Origin: Bradyrhizobium sp. CSA207
Lineage (GTDB): Bacteria > Pseudomonadota > Alphaproteobacteria > Rhizobiales > Xanthobacteraceae
Assembly (NCBI RefSeq): GCF_029051685.1
Contig: NZ_JAACFT010000018.1
Location: 110,944 to 174,943, forward strand
DNA: 64,000 bases
Reading direction: 5' to 3'
Shown here: positions 32,405 to 41,233 of the stretch, in pieces
Numbering within the stretch: the stretch's first letter is position 1
How the letters are laid out: every line of letters begins with the position of its first letter
Translations under genes and position numbers: made by a program
Notes under the pieces: generated by a model
What the model saw: the letters and a program-made list of their open reading frames with translations, nothing else
Database searches by the model: none
Told to the model about the DNA's origin: nothing

Positions 32405-33868
32405 GTGGCCCAGGTCAGGTCCCAGGTCAGATCCCATGTCGGATCCTATGCCGGGCTCTACGCGAGATCGCCGACGTTCAAATCGCTGATCTGGCGCATC
32501 GTGTTCCTGCACATCGTCGCGGTCGCGGTGGTCGCGATCTTCCTGCCGCTGGTGTTGTTCTGGCTGCTCAATTCTGAGATCGACCTGCTGCATCGCGATG
32601 CCATGCGCGCGCAGGCCGAAGTGCTGGCCGAGCGCATCGTCGCCCAGCCGGACGGCGCGCTGACGTTCAACCTGCCGGACAGCCTGCGAGGACTCTATTC
32701 AGACGCTTACGGTCGTTATCGGTACGACATTCGCGATGCCGAAGGCCGGCTGCTGTTCTCCTCGCACCGGCGCGCCGGCGCGGCCGCGGCGGCGCTGCCA
32801 CTGTCCGAGACCATTTCCGGCGCCGGTGTCACCCGGGACGTCGGCGGCAAGACAGTGCGCATCCAGGTCGCCGAGGATCTCGCGCATCGCGATGTCATCA
32901 TCGACGATATCGTCTCGAACTTCTTCCGGCGTGTGGGATGGATCACCATCCCAATCCTGCTGATCCTGCTCGCCACCGACATCATCATCTTTCGCCGCGC
33001 AATCGCACCGCTATGGAAGGCCTCGGAAGAAGCCAGCAATATCGGACCGGCCCGCACCGACATCCGCCTGCCCACGGAGCAGATCCCGCGCGAGATCATG
33101 CCGCTGGTCACCGCGGTCAACCAGGCGCTCGATCGCCTGGAGGACGGCTTTCGGGTGCAGCGGCAGTTCACGGCCGATGCCGCGCATCAATTGCGCACGC
33201 CGCTTGCGATCCTGCGCACGCGGATCGACACGCTTCATGACGGCGCAGCAAAGCAGGCGCTGCACGCCGATATCGAGGGCATGAGCCGGATCGTGGCCCA
33301 GCTGCTCGAGATTGCCGAGCTCGACACCTTGGTGCTCGACCCCGGCGAGACCGCTGACTTACGCGCCGTCTGCGCCGAGGTGGTCGGCGCGATCGCGCCG
33401 TTCGCACTGGCCCGGCACAAGGACATCGCGCTCAAGGGCACCGAGCTGCCCGTGATGATCCGCGGCAATTCCGAGATGCTGCAGCGCGCGATCTTCAACC
33501 TGGCCGAAAACGCCATCAAGTTTACCGCGAAGGACAGCTGCGTCGACGTCGAGGTACGGGACGACGGTTCGGTGCATGTGCGCGATTGCGGCCCGGGCAT
33601 CGCGGAGGCCGATCGCGAGCTGATCTTCCAGCGCTTCTGGCGCGCCGACCGCCAGCGGACCGACGGCGCGGGCCTGGGGCTGTCGATCGTGCGCGCCGTC
33701 GCGAACGATCATGCCGCCACAGTGGAGGTTGAGAACCTCGCGGGCGGCGGCGCGGAGTTCACGCTGCGGTTTCGGTTGGCGGAGGAAGCAATGGTCGCAG
33801 AGAAGAACTGGCGCGGCACTAACGCTGCGCCCTCTCCCCGTGCGGCAGGGCGATCGCATATGGGCTGA
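32405..33868 (+). CDS. Sensor histidine kinase (TctE-like) with repeat-derived C-terminus
   Basis: This 487-residue kinase starts at GTG 32405, right after the regulator stop; the longer frame upstream is overlap. Two membrane segments (about 30-55 and 180-200) flank a periplasmic sensor domain. A HAMP-like linker leads to RQFTADAAHQLRTPLAILRT, the TctE-type H-box, then NLAENAIKFTAKD and GAGLGLSIVRAVANDHAA. The last 15-20 residues (TNAAPSPRAAGRSHMG) are encoded by the left arm of an intergenic palindrome, so the native end was probably changed by repeat insertion. Confidence 0.9.
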   Translation: MAQVRSQVRSHVGSYAGLYARSPTFKSLIWRIVFLHIVAVAVVAIFLPLVLFWLLNSEIDLLHRDAMRAQAEVLAERIVAQPDGALTFNLPDSLRGLYSDAYGRYRYDIRDAEGRLLFSSHRRAGAAAAALPLSETISGAGVTRDVGGKTVRIQVAEDLAHRDVIIDDIVSNFFRRVGWITIPILLILLATDIIIFRRAIAPLWKASEEASNIGPARTDIRLPTEQIPREIMPLVTAVNQALDRLEDGFRVQRQFTADAAHQLRTPLAILRTRIDTLHDGAAKQALHADIEGMSRIVAQLLEIAELDTLVLDPGETADLRAVCAEVVGAIAPFALARHKDIALKGTELPVMIRGNSEMLQRAIFNLAENAIKFTAKDSCVDVEVRDDGSVHVRDCGPGIAEADRELIFQRFWRADRQRTDGAGLGLSIVRAVANDHAATVEVENLAGGGAEFTLRFRLAEEAMVAEKNWRGTNAAPSPRAAGRSHMG

Positions 33869-34075
33869 TCTTGTTGTGGCCGATCCTTCGAGACGCCCGC
33901 CTAGGGGCGGGCCCTCAGGATGAGGATGGAGTGCGCGGCAGCGGTTTCAACGGGCGCCGATGCTGCTCAGCCTCATCCTGAGGAGACCGCGGAGCGGTCG
34001 TCTCGAAGGATGAGGCGCGCGCTCAGGCCGCCAAAAACGCAATATGCGATAGCCCTGCCCCTTGTGGGAGAGGGT
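33831..34075. repeat. Outer arms of a nested palindromic repeat
   Basis: The left arm at 33831-33861 (CTCTCCCC...CAGGGCGATCGCATAT) is nearly the reverse complement of the right arm at 34044-34075 (ATATGCGATAGCCCTGCCCC then TTGTGGGAGAGG). Between the arms lies a second, different inverted repeat at 33884-34015. The left arm overlaps the last codons of the sensor kinase gene. Confidence 0.7.
33884..34015. repeat. Inner inverted repeat (CCTTCGAGACG...CGTCTCGAAGG family)
   Basis: TCCTTCGAGACG at 33884 and CGTCTCGAAGGA at its right end pair. GCCCTCAGGATGAGG and CCTCATCCTGAGG form inner arms, and CCCGCCTAGGGGCGGG and ACCGCGGAGCGGT add local hairpins. This is a typical Bradyrhizobium intergenic palindrome, apparently inserted within the outer repeat. 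Confidence 0.7.
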
Positions 34076-34246
34076 GGCTCGCCGCGATAGCGGCGAGACG
34101 GGTGAGGGGTCTCTCTCCGCGAGTCCCACTCTCAATCGAGCGCGCGGAGAGGACCCCTCATCCGGCGCCGCAGCCGATGCGAAGCATCGGCGTTCTTAAG
34201 AACGGCGGCCGAAGGCCGCCAATGCCACCTTCTCCCACAAGGGGAG
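34057..34246. repeat. Third palindromic repeat (CCCCTTGTGGGAGA family)
   Basis: GCCCCTTGTGGGAGAGGGTGGC at the left pairs with GCCACCTTCTCCCACAAGGGG at 34226-34244. Internal hairpins GCCGATGC...GCATCGGC and GGCGGCC...GGCCGCC occur. The left arm is shared with the outer repeat, and a relative lies at 63911-64000. No gene is present between 33869 and 34264. Confidence 0.7.
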
Positions 34247-34264
34247 AAGGAAGAAAGCCGCTGT

Positions 34265-35566
34265 TTATTTCAGCTTGGCGGTGGACAGATCCATGATCAT
34301 GCGCGTGGCCAGATAAAGACGCGGCACGATGCTGTTGAGCTGCACATATTCGGCATCGTTGGAGTGCGCGCCGAAGCCCGACAGGCCCATGCCTTCCACC
34401 ACGGCGGCGTTGGTCTTGAGCGCGGCAAAGGCTGCGTCGGTGCCGCCCCCGGTCGCCTTCTCGTCGACCTTGAGGGACAGTCCGAGCTCCTGATAGATCG
34501 TCTTGCCGTAGGCCGCCACGCCGCGCGAGGCCTCGTTGGCCTCGAGTGGCGGGCGACGTACCTCGAATTTCAGGTCGACCTTTGAGTCGGGCAGCAGACG
34601 ATTCCTGATCTTGTCCCGCAGCGCCTTTTCCAGCGCGTCGAAATCCGCCACCTTGAGCGCACGCGCATCGGCCTGGGCCGTGGCCTCGGCAGGGATCACG
34701 TTACGATTGGTGCCGGCCTTGGCGACGGTCCAGTTCAGCTTGAGGCCCTGCTCGGGCCTGGAAAGGTCTTTCATCTGGAGCACCTGGTGCGAGAGCTCGT
34801 ACAGCGCATTGACGCCGCCCTCGGGCCTTGAGCCGGCATGCGACGACTTGCCCTGCACCGTAAGATAGGCCGAGCCAATGCCGCTGGTGGCAAGCCGCAG
34901 CGTGCCGTCGGTGCCGCCGCCTTCGAACGAGAACACGACATCCTGATCCGCGGCGAACCGGGTGATGGTGCTGCGCCAGCCGGGCGAGGAGATCTCCTCG
35001 TCGCCATTGGTGAGCACTGTGAGTGTGCCGTAGTCCTTGAAGTGCAGCTTCTGCAGCAACGCCACGGTATGGAGAATGAGCGCGACGCCCTGCTTGTCGT
35101 CGGCAATGCCGAGGCCGTAGGCCTTGTCGCCGTCGATGCGGAACGGTTGGTCCTTCAGCATGCCCTTCAGGTACACCGTGTCCATATGGGCGATCAGCAT
35201 GATCTTTTTGCTGCCGGTGCCCTTGAAGACGGCGTGCACGGCCGGGCCGATCTTCTCGGGCGTGTCGTCGAGGCGATAGATCTCGGCGGGCTGCAGGATC
35301 TCCACCGTGCCGCCGAGCTGCTTGAGCTGGCCGGCGACCCGCTCGGCGATCTGGTTCAGGCCGTCGATGTCCTTGCTGCCGGATTCGATGCTGACGAGAT
35401 CGCGCAGCGTGTCGAGCAGCGGCTGCTGCTCCTTTTGCGCCAGCGCATGGATATCGGCCATCACATTCTTGCTGGGCTCGGCATGCGCAACGGTGACGGC
35501 ACACGCCAGCCAGAGCGACGCGATCAACGGACGAGCGAGCGATGGAACAGGGTGCGATCGAGGCAT
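34265..35566 (-). CDS. M20 family zinc peptidase (glutamate carboxypeptidase type), exported
   Basis: This 433-residue protein starts at ATG 35566 (an upstream in-frame start would add 33 residues with no signal character). The signal peptide is PSLARPLIASLWLACAVTVA, ending at AHAE. Metal-ligand motifs are LIAHMDTVY, GIADDKQGVALIL and TNGDEEISSPG, then the dimerisation region GKSSHAGSRPEGGVNAL and the final ligand region GMGLSGFGAHSNDAEY. It resembles carboxypeptidase G2, which removes C-terminal glutamate. It is divergent from the TRAP binding protein at 35845, which might take up released acids. Confidence 0.92.
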   Translation of the reverse strand: MPRSHPVPSLARPLIASLWLACAVTVAHAEPSKNVMADIHALAQKEQQPLLDTLRDLVSIESGSKDIDGLNQIAERVAGQLKQLGGTVEILQPAEIYRLDDTPEKIGPAVHAVFKGTGSKKIMLIAHMDTVYLKGMLKDQPFRIDGDKAYGLGIADDKQGVALILHTVALLQKLHFKDYGTLTVLTNGDEEISSPGWRSTITRFAADQDVVFSFEGGGTDGTLRLATSGIGSAYLTVQGKSSHAGSRPEGGVNALYELSHQVLQMKDLSRPEQGLKLNWTVAKAGTNRNVIPAEATAQADARALKVADFDALEKALRDKIRNRLLPDSKVDLKFEVRRPPLEANEASRGVAAYGKTIYQELGLSLKVDEKATGGGTDAAFAALKTNAAVVEGMGLSGFGAHSNDAEYVQLNSIVPRLYLATRMIMDLSTAKLK

Positions 35567-35844
35567 GAGCGGCGGCCCTAAGTTGGAGGATGGCCCGGTA
35601 TGCCCGTGTTTCCGGCGCCTGTCACGCGCCCGGCTCACGTGTCGTGCACTGCCGAGGCTGAACATGATTGGAGGGCAATGGCCGCTGGCCGTCTAAGCCG
35701 AAAGTAGCAGAACAGGCTGGCGGGGAGCCGGGCATTTTGTGTCCCTCACCATTGTGGGGCTGGAAATCGGATGACACATGTTCCATGCTGTCTCCAAGCC
35801 TCGGCAAGAAGGCCCATCATCACAATCCATCAGGGTAGGAAATC

Positions 35845-36933
35845 ATGAAGAGAAGAGACTTCATCAAGGTCACAGGACTTGGTGCAGCGGGTGCAGCGAC
35901 GCTCGCCGCTCCCGCGATCGCGCAGTCGACGCCGGAGATCAAGTGGCGCATGCCGACGAGCTGGCCGAAATCGCTCGATACGCTCTACGGGGGCGCCGAG
36001 ATGATGGCGAAGATGGTGGCGGAAGCGACTGACAACAAATTCCAGATCCAGACGTTTGCGGGCGGCGAAATCGTGCCAGGGCTGCAGGTGCTCGACGCAG
36101 TGCAGAACGGCACCTGCGAGATCGGCCACACCGCGTCCTACTATTATTTCGGCAAGGACCCGACCTTTACGTTCGGCTCGGCGGTGCCGTTCGGACCGAA
36201 CATGCGCATCAACCAGGCTTGGTACATGCTGGGCGGCGGGCGGGAAGTTCTCAACGAGTTCTACAAGAAGTACAACGTCGTCTCGCTGCTTGCCGGCAAT
36301 ACCGGCTGTCAGATGGGCGGCTGGTTCCGCAAGGAAGTCAAGGTACCCCACGACTTCAGCGGCCTCAAATTTCGCATCGGCGGCTTTGCCGGCCGCGTGC
36401 TGCAGAAGCTCGGCGCGGTGCCGCAGCAGATCGCCGGAGGCGACATCTATCCGGCGCTCGAGAAGGGCACCATCGACGCCGCCGAATGGGTCGGACCGTA
36501 TGACGATGACAAGCTCGGCTTCGTCAAGGTTGCGCCGCACTACTACTTTCCCGGCTGGTGGGAAGGCGGCCCGATGCTTCTCGCCTTCGTCAATCAGGAC
36601 AAGTGGAACGCGCTGCCGAAGCATTATCAGAGCGTCCTCGAGCAGGCGGGCCACTTTGCCAACAACTGGATGATGGCCAAGTACGACCAGTCCAACCCGC
36701 CGGCGTTGCGGCGCCTGCTCGCCGCGGGCGCCAAGCTGCATCCGTTCTCCCCCGAGATCATGCAGGCCTGCTTGAAGGCGGCAAAGGAGCTGCACACCGA
36801 AGTCGCGTCCACCAATGCGGATTTCAAGAAGGTGTACGACTCGCTGACGGCCTTCTCAACCAACGGATATCAGTGGTTCCAGGTCGCCGAAGTCGGCTAC
36901 GACAACTTCATGGCGCGCAACTCGCAGAGCTGA
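35845..36933 (+). CDS. TRAP transporter substrate-binding protein DctP
   Basis: This 362-residue periplasmic protein has a Tat-type signal, MKRRDFIKVTGLGAAG, ending near APAIAQS. IKWRMPTSWPKSLDTLYGGA, GNTGCQMGGWFRKEVK, and EKGTIDAAEWVGPYDDDKLG match the TakP (2-oxo acid) type and the paralog at 28518. The cognate permease genes lie convergently at 37011-39274, separated by a bidirectional terminator, so the binding protein and membrane parts are expressed from different promoters. Confidence 0.93.
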   Translation: MKRRDFIKVTGLGAAGAATLAAPAIAQSTPEIKWRMPTSWPKSLDTLYGGAEMMAKMVAEATDNKFQIQTFAGGEIVPGLQVLDAVQNGTCEIGHTASYYYFGKDPTFTFGSAVPFGPNMRINQAWYMLGGGREVLNEFYKKYNVVSLLAGNTGCQMGGWFRKEVKVPHDFSGLKFRIGGFAGRVLQKLGAVPQQIAGGDIYPALEKGTIDAAEWVGPYDDDKLGFVKVAPHYYFPGWWEGGPMLLAFVNQDKWNALPKHYQSVLEQAGHFANNWMMAKYDQSNPPALRRLLAAGAKLHPFSPEIMQACLKAAKELHTEVASTNADFKKVYDSLTAFSTNGYQWFQVAEVGYDNFMARNSQS

Positions 36934-36960
36934 CCGCAGCGCGCTGTCGGCCAAACGAAA

Positions 36961-36992
36961 AACCCGGAGCGGAAGCTCCGGGTTGTTTTTTT
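36961..36992. terminator. Bidirectional rho-independent terminator between convergent TRAP genes
   Basis: AACCCGGAGC and GCTCCGGGTT form a perfect 10-bp stem with a GGAA loop, followed by a seven-T run on the plus strand. On the minus strand the hairpin is followed by TTTTTCG. It serves both the binding-protein gene (ends 36933) and the large permease gene (ends 37011). Confidence 0.9.
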
Positions 36993-37010
36993 GCCGGGCG
37001 ATCCCCAGCG

Positions 37011-38666
37011 CTATTGTTTCGGTTGGCCGAAGTCGAGCGGCGGCAGCTCGATCTGCGGAATCTCGATCTTGATGGTGTTCGGATCGATGTTGGACTGCAC
37101 GCCCTTGTAGTGCATCACCATCGAAGGGAACGCGATCACGATCAGCACCATGATGATCTGGATGACGACGAACGGCACCGCACCCCAATAGATCTGTCCC
37201 GTCGTGACCGGGTCCATGCGTTTGCCGGTGACGCGATCGGTATAACGTTCTTTCGGCGCGACCGAGCGCAGGTAGAACAGCGCAAATCCGAACGGCGGAT
37301 GCATGAACGAGGTCTGCATGTTGATGCCGAGGATGACGCCGAACCAGATCAGGTCGATGCCGAGATGCTCGGCCGCGGGCCCGAGCAGCGGGATCACGAT
37401 GAAGGCAAGCTCGAAGAAATCGAGGAAGAACGCCAGCACGAACACGAAGGCGTTGACGAAGATCAGGAATCCGATCTGTCCGCCAGGCAGGGAGGTCAAG
37501 AGGTGCTCGACCCAGACATGGCCGTTGACGCCGTAGAAGGTCAGCGAGAACACGCGGGCGCCGACCAGGATGAAAACGACGAATGCGGACAGCTTCGCCG
37601 TCGATTCGATGGCCTGGCGGATCAGGTCCCAGCTCAGCCGCCGCTTCATGCCGCCGAGAATGAGAGCGCCGGTCGCGCCCATCGCGCCGCCTTCGGTCGG
37701 CGTGGCGAGGCCGATGAAGATCGTGCCCAGCACCAGAAAGATCAGGAACAGCGGCGGCACCATGACGAAGGTCGTCTGCTGCGCCAGCTTCGACAGGAAA
37801 CGGAAGCCCGTAAGCCTGTCGATGATCCAGTTCACGACGGCGACGAAGAACGCGAACAGGATGCCGAAGAACATGCTGAGCACGACATAGTCGGCGCCAT
37901 GGCTCTCCGAGCTCCGCATCATGACCCAACCGAAGACGCAGCTCGCCAGGAACAGGACACCGAGCGAGGCGAGACCTCGGCTACCGCTGTCCTCGCGGAA
38001 GCCGATCGCATCCTTGGGAAGGCCCGGGGCGGCCTTCGGGAAGATCACGGTCACGAGGAATGCGTAGAGGGCATAAAGGCCCGCGAGCACCAGGCCCGGA
38101 ACGAACGCACCTTCGTACATGTCGCCGACGGACTTGCCGAGCTGGTCGGCCATCACGATCAGGACGAGCGAGGGGGGAATAATCTGCGCCAGCGTTCCGG
38201 AAGCTGCGATGATGCCGGTCGCCATGCGCCGGTCGTAACCGTATCGCAGCATGATAGGCAGTGAGATCAAGCCCATCGAGATCACCGACGCCGCGACGAC
38301 GCCTGTCGTCGCCGCGAGCAGTGCGCCGACGAAGACCACGGCATAGGCGAGGCCGCCGCGGACGGTGCCGAACAACTGGCCGATCGTGTCGAGCAGGTCC
38401 TCCGCCATCCCGGAGCGTTCGAGCACCAATCCCATGAAGGTGAAGAACGGAATCGCGAGCAGCGTGTCGTTGTTCATCACGCCGTAGACGCGTTCGGGCA
38501 GGGCCTGGAGAAAGTCGGGGTGGAACTGGCCGAGCTGAATCCCGACCACGGCGAAGATCAGGCCGACGGCGCCGAGCGAGAATGCCGCGGGATAGCCGAG
38601 CAGCAGCACGACCACCAGCGATGCGAACATAATCGGCGCCATATTGGCGATAAGAAACGCGGTCAT
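37011..38666 (-). CDS. TRAP transporter large permease DctM
   Basis: This 551-residue membrane protein starts at ATG 38666 after GAGGGG; the longer frame upstream only overlaps the small permease gene. About 13-14 hydrophobic segments are seen, with conserved IPFFTFMGLVLERSGMAEDL, SGTLAQIIPPSLVLIVMADQ and LATPTEGGAMGATGALILGG. It is longer than the usual 430 residues because of an extra polar and membrane insertion at about 210-320, as in TakM-type proteins. The C-terminal tail is Pro-rich. It works with DctQ at 38693 and DctP at 35845. Confidence 0.93.
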   Translation of the reverse strand: MTAFLIANMAPIMFASLVVVLLLGYPAAFSLGAVGLIFAVVGIQLGQFHPDFLQALPERVYGVMNNDTLLAIPFFTFMGLVLERSGMAEDLLDTIGQLFGTVRGGLAYAVVFVGALLAATTGVVAASVISMGLISLPIMLRYGYDRRMATGIIAASGTLAQIIPPSLVLIVMADQLGKSVGDMYEGAFVPGLVLAGLYALYAFLVTVIFPKAAPGLPKDAIGFREDSGSRGLASLGVLFLASCVFGWVMMRSSESHGADYVVLSMFFGILFAFFVAVVNWIIDRLTGFRFLSKLAQQTTFVMVPPLFLIFLVLGTIFIGLATPTEGGAMGATGALILGGMKRRLSWDLIRQAIESTAKLSAFVVFILVGARVFSLTFYGVNGHVWVEHLLTSLPGGQIGFLIFVNAFVFVLAFFLDFFELAFIVIPLLGPAAEHLGIDLIWFGVILGINMQTSFMHPPFGFALFYLRSVAPKERYTDRVTGKRMDPVTTGQIYWGAVPFVVIQIIMVLIVIAFPSMVMHYKGVQSNIDPNTIKIEIPQIELPPLDFGQPKQ

Positions 38667-38692
38667 CAAATTCCCCTCAAACGCCGCCGGCG

Positions 38693-39274
38693 CTACTTCT
38701 TCTCGATGGCCTCGACGAGGTGCTCGACCTCCGCCTCGATTGCCGACACCTGCGACTCGTGAGGGTCGGGGATCATGCCGCGCATGATTGCGATGCGCTT
38801 GATCAGCTCGGAGATGCCCTGAACGAACAGGAAGGCGAACGCGATCATGATGAGGGACTTGGCAGGCCACTGCGGCAGGCCGCCCGCGTTGCCCGACTGC
38901 TCGTTGAGCTGGAACGAGCGCTGGAAGAACGGTATGCCGGTGATCATCATGACCACCGTCAGCGGCAGCAGGAAGACCGCGTGGCCGATGATATCGATCA
39001 CGTTGCGAGCCGCCTTGGGCAACATGTTGTTGATGATGTCGATGCGGATGTGCTCGTTGTCCAGCAGCGTCCAGGGCGCGCACAGCAGGAAGACGATGCT
39101 GAACAGCACCCATTGCAGCTCGAGCCAGGAATTGGAGGATGTATCGAACGTCTTTCGGACGACCGCATTCATGGCCGAGATGATCACGGCAACCAGGATC
39201 AGCCATGCCAGACGCTTGCCCGTCCAACGTGTGAACGCGTCAATTCCATGGCTCAGCTTTAGGAGCGCTTGCAA
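38693..39274 (-). CDS. TRAP transporter small permease DctQ
   Basis: This 193-residue protein has four hydrophobic segments, beginning LAWLILVAVIISAMNAVVRK. The motif SNSWLELQWVLFSIVFLLCA is the DctQ core (ExxW/Q region). The C-terminus is charged (VEHLVEAIEKK). It starts 26 nt upstream of the DctM gene and is the first gene of the two-gene permease transcript. Confidence 0.92.
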   Translation of the reverse strand: MQALLKLSHGIDAFTRWTGKRLAWLILVAVIISAMNAVVRKTFDTSSNSWLELQWVLFSIVFLLCAPWTLLDNEHIRIDIINNMLPKAARNVIDIIGHAVFLLPLTVVMMITGIPFFQRSFQLNEQSGNAGGLPQWPAKSLIMIAFAFLFVQGISELIKRIAIMRGMIPDPHESQVSAIEAEVEHLVEAIEKK

Positions 39275-39444
39275 CGATAGGTCCTCCCCCGATTTTGCCC
39301 CGGCCGTCTTGACTGCGCCGAGTGGCGCGTGGCTTGTCTCGCCGCGCAGGCATGAGCAGCCGCACCAAACCAGCGAGCGTGCTGCCAGTCAATCGGAAGT
39401 TTGTTGATAGTTAAGGGGAATAAGGCTCCCGTCGCGGATAACCG

Positions 39445-40473
39445 CTACCCGCCGGTCACGCTCATGTGGCGGCTGACGCTGGGGCGGTCGTGGCGGCGGT
39501 CGATGATGAAGTCGTGGCCCTTGGGCTTCAGGCCGATGGCGCGGTCGATCGCATCCGCAAGCAGCGCATCCTCGCTTGATGCACGCAGCGGCTTGCGCAA
39601 ATCGGAGGCATCCTCGTGGCCGAGGCAGGTGTGCAGCGTGCCGGTGCAGGTGATGCGCACCCGGTTGCAGGATTCGCAGAAATTATGGGTCATCGGCGTG
39701 ATGAAGCCGAGCTTGCCGCCGGTCTCGGCGACGCTGACATAGCGCGCCGGCCCACCCGTGGTCTCGGCCAGATCCGTCAACGTGAATTGCTGGGCGAGCC
39801 GCGCGCGCACCAGCGACAGCGGCAGATACTGGTCGATGCGGCCTGCGCCGATCTCGCCCATCGGCATCACCTCGATCAGCGTCAGTCCCATGCCCTTGCC
39901 ATGGGCCCAGCGCATCAGCTCGGGAAGCTCGTCCTCATTGAGGTTCTTCAGCGCGACCGCGTTGATCTTGACGCTAAGGCCCGCGGCGCGCGCGGCCTCG
40001 ATGCCCTCCAGAACCTTGTCGATTTCGCCCCAGCGGGTGATCTGGCGAAACTTCTTGGGATCGAGCGTGTCGAGCGAGACGTTGATGCGGCGGACGCCAG
40101 AATCGGCGAGTTCGTGAGCGTATTTCGCAAGCTGGGTTCCGTTGGTGGTCAGCGTCAGCTCGCCCAGTGCGCCAGTCGTGAGATGGCGCGACAGCGAGCG
40201 CACCAGCGTGATCACGTTGCGGCGGACCAGCGGCTCGCCGCCGGTGAGCCGTAGCTTCTTCACGCCCTTGGCGATGAAGGCCGAGCAGAGCCGGTCGAGC
40301 TCTTCCAGCGTCAACAGGTCTGCTTTGGGCAGGAACGTCATGTCTTCCGACATGCAGTAGAAGCAGCGCAGATCGCAGCGGTCGGTGACGGAGACGCGCA
40401 GGTACGTGATGGTCCGCCCGAACGGATCGGTCATGGGGCTCGACAGCTGGGCGAGGGCGGAGGATCCGTTCAT
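39445..40473 (-). CDS. moaA: GTP 3',8-cyclase MoaA
   Basis: This 342-residue radical SAM enzyme performs the first step of molybdenum cofactor synthesis. The N-terminal cluster motif is CDLRCFYCM in VTDRCDLRCFYCMSED. The LRLTGGEPLVRRN segment binds SAM. The C-terminal cluster cysteines lie in NFCESCNRVRITCTGTLHTC. The protein ends in Gly-Gly, as conserved in MoaA. ATG 40473 is the first start; Met14 (MTDPFGRTITY) is an alternative. Confidence 0.96.
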   Translation of the reverse strand: MNGSSALAQLSSPMTDPFGRTITYLRVSVTDRCDLRCFYCMSEDMTFLPKADLLTLEELDRLCSAFIAKGVKKLRLTGGEPLVRRNVITLVRSLSRHLTTGALGELTLTTNGTQLAKYAHELADSGVRRINVSLDTLDPKKFRQITRWGEIDKVLEGIEAARAAGLSVKINAVALKNLNEDELPELMRWAHGKGMGLTLIEVMPMGEIGAGRIDQYLPLSLVRARLAQQFTLTDLAETTGGPARYVSVAETGGKLGFITPMTHNFCESCNRVRITCTGTLHTCLGHEDASDLRKPLRASSEDALLADAIDRAIGLKPKGHDFIIDRRHDRPSVSRHMSVTGG

Positions 40474-40581
40474 ACAACAGGCCTTGTCACTAACGGCGAG
40501 GTGCGCACCTTTGCGTCAGGGGTGCTCGGGAAGCAATCTAAGCATCAGACGCGGCAAGAACAATCGGGCGTGGCACGGAGA

Positions 40582-41085
40582 TCAGCGCTTGCCCGCGTTC
40601 GGATCGGGGAACGGCGACCCCGCGGCAGGTGCGGCGGCGGCCGGTGCGGCTGCTGCGGGCGCGGCTGCGGCCGGTTTCGGCTTCTTGGGCCGGTGCGGTT
40701 TCCTCACCGGCTTGGGTGGGGTGGCCGGCTGGAGCTGGGCAAAGACCGGATTCGGGTCGGTGATGACGGAGGCGGGCGTCGTGAGATCGCCGGGATTCTT
40801 AATGACGTTCACCGGCACGCTGGCCGGCTGGAATTTGTTCAGGGCATAGCTGACCGTGAAGGGCGCATCGGGTGCGGGAACCGAGACGGAGCAGGGCGTC
40901 TTGCAACCCGGCCCGAGCGAGGTTTTGGCGTCAGCGCCCGGCGGACTGGATTCGAGCTGGACCTGGAGGGTCGGCGGGGCCGATTTGAACATGTCCCAGG
41001 ACACCGAGGAGCAGCCGCCGAGACTTGTTGCCCCAAAAAGACTCGCTGCCGCTAACGCAATCGCGATGACACGACGCATGACCAT
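40582..41085 (-). CDS. Putative outer-membrane or periplasmic lipoprotein with Ala/Pro-rich tail
   Basis: This 167-residue protein begins with a lipoprotein signal, VIAIALAAASLFGATSLGGC, with the lipobox Cys at residue 25. The middle part (LQVQLESSPPGADAKTSLGP, then TPCSVSVPAPDAPFTVSY) resembles PEGA-type surface domains. The tail has KPVRKPHRPKKPKP followed by three AAAAPA-type repeats, consistent with cell-wall contact. A perfect CtrA-type box lies 85-100 nt upstream. Function is unknown. Confidence 0.85.
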   Translation of the reverse strand: MVMRRVIAIALAAASLFGATSLGGCSSVSWDMFKSAPPTLQVQLESSPPGADAKTSLGPGCKTPCSVSVPAPDAPFTVSYALNKFQPASVPVNVIKNPGDLTTPASVITDPNPVFAQLQPATPPKPVRKPHRPKKPKPAAAAPAAAAPAAAAPAAGSPFPDPNAGKR

Positions 41086-41169
41086 CCACTTCTGCGACGA
41101 ACCGCCACATTCCCCGCCAGCGACCTTAGGAAAGTGGTTTTACCCGCGCAACCGGTGGACGGCGCATAG

Positions 41170-41185
41170 TTAATCGTTGGTTAAC
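41170..41185. promoter_or_regulatory. CtrA-type binding box, TTAA-N7-TTAAC
   Basis: TTAATCGTTGGTTAAC matches the full CtrA consensus including the terminal C. It is 85 nt upstream of the lipoprotein start (41085, minus strand) and beyond the end of the upstream gph gene. Confidence 0.6.
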
Positions 41186-41233
41186 GCGGGGCCACCTTGG
41201 ATTTGACAGGAATTTCAGTGCGTTGCCAAGCCC

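Noticed and set aside
36558..38264. A 568-codon plus-strand frame
   Set aside because: It is antisense to the TRAP large permease and crosses a strong bidirectional terminator; the product is charged low-complexity sequence.
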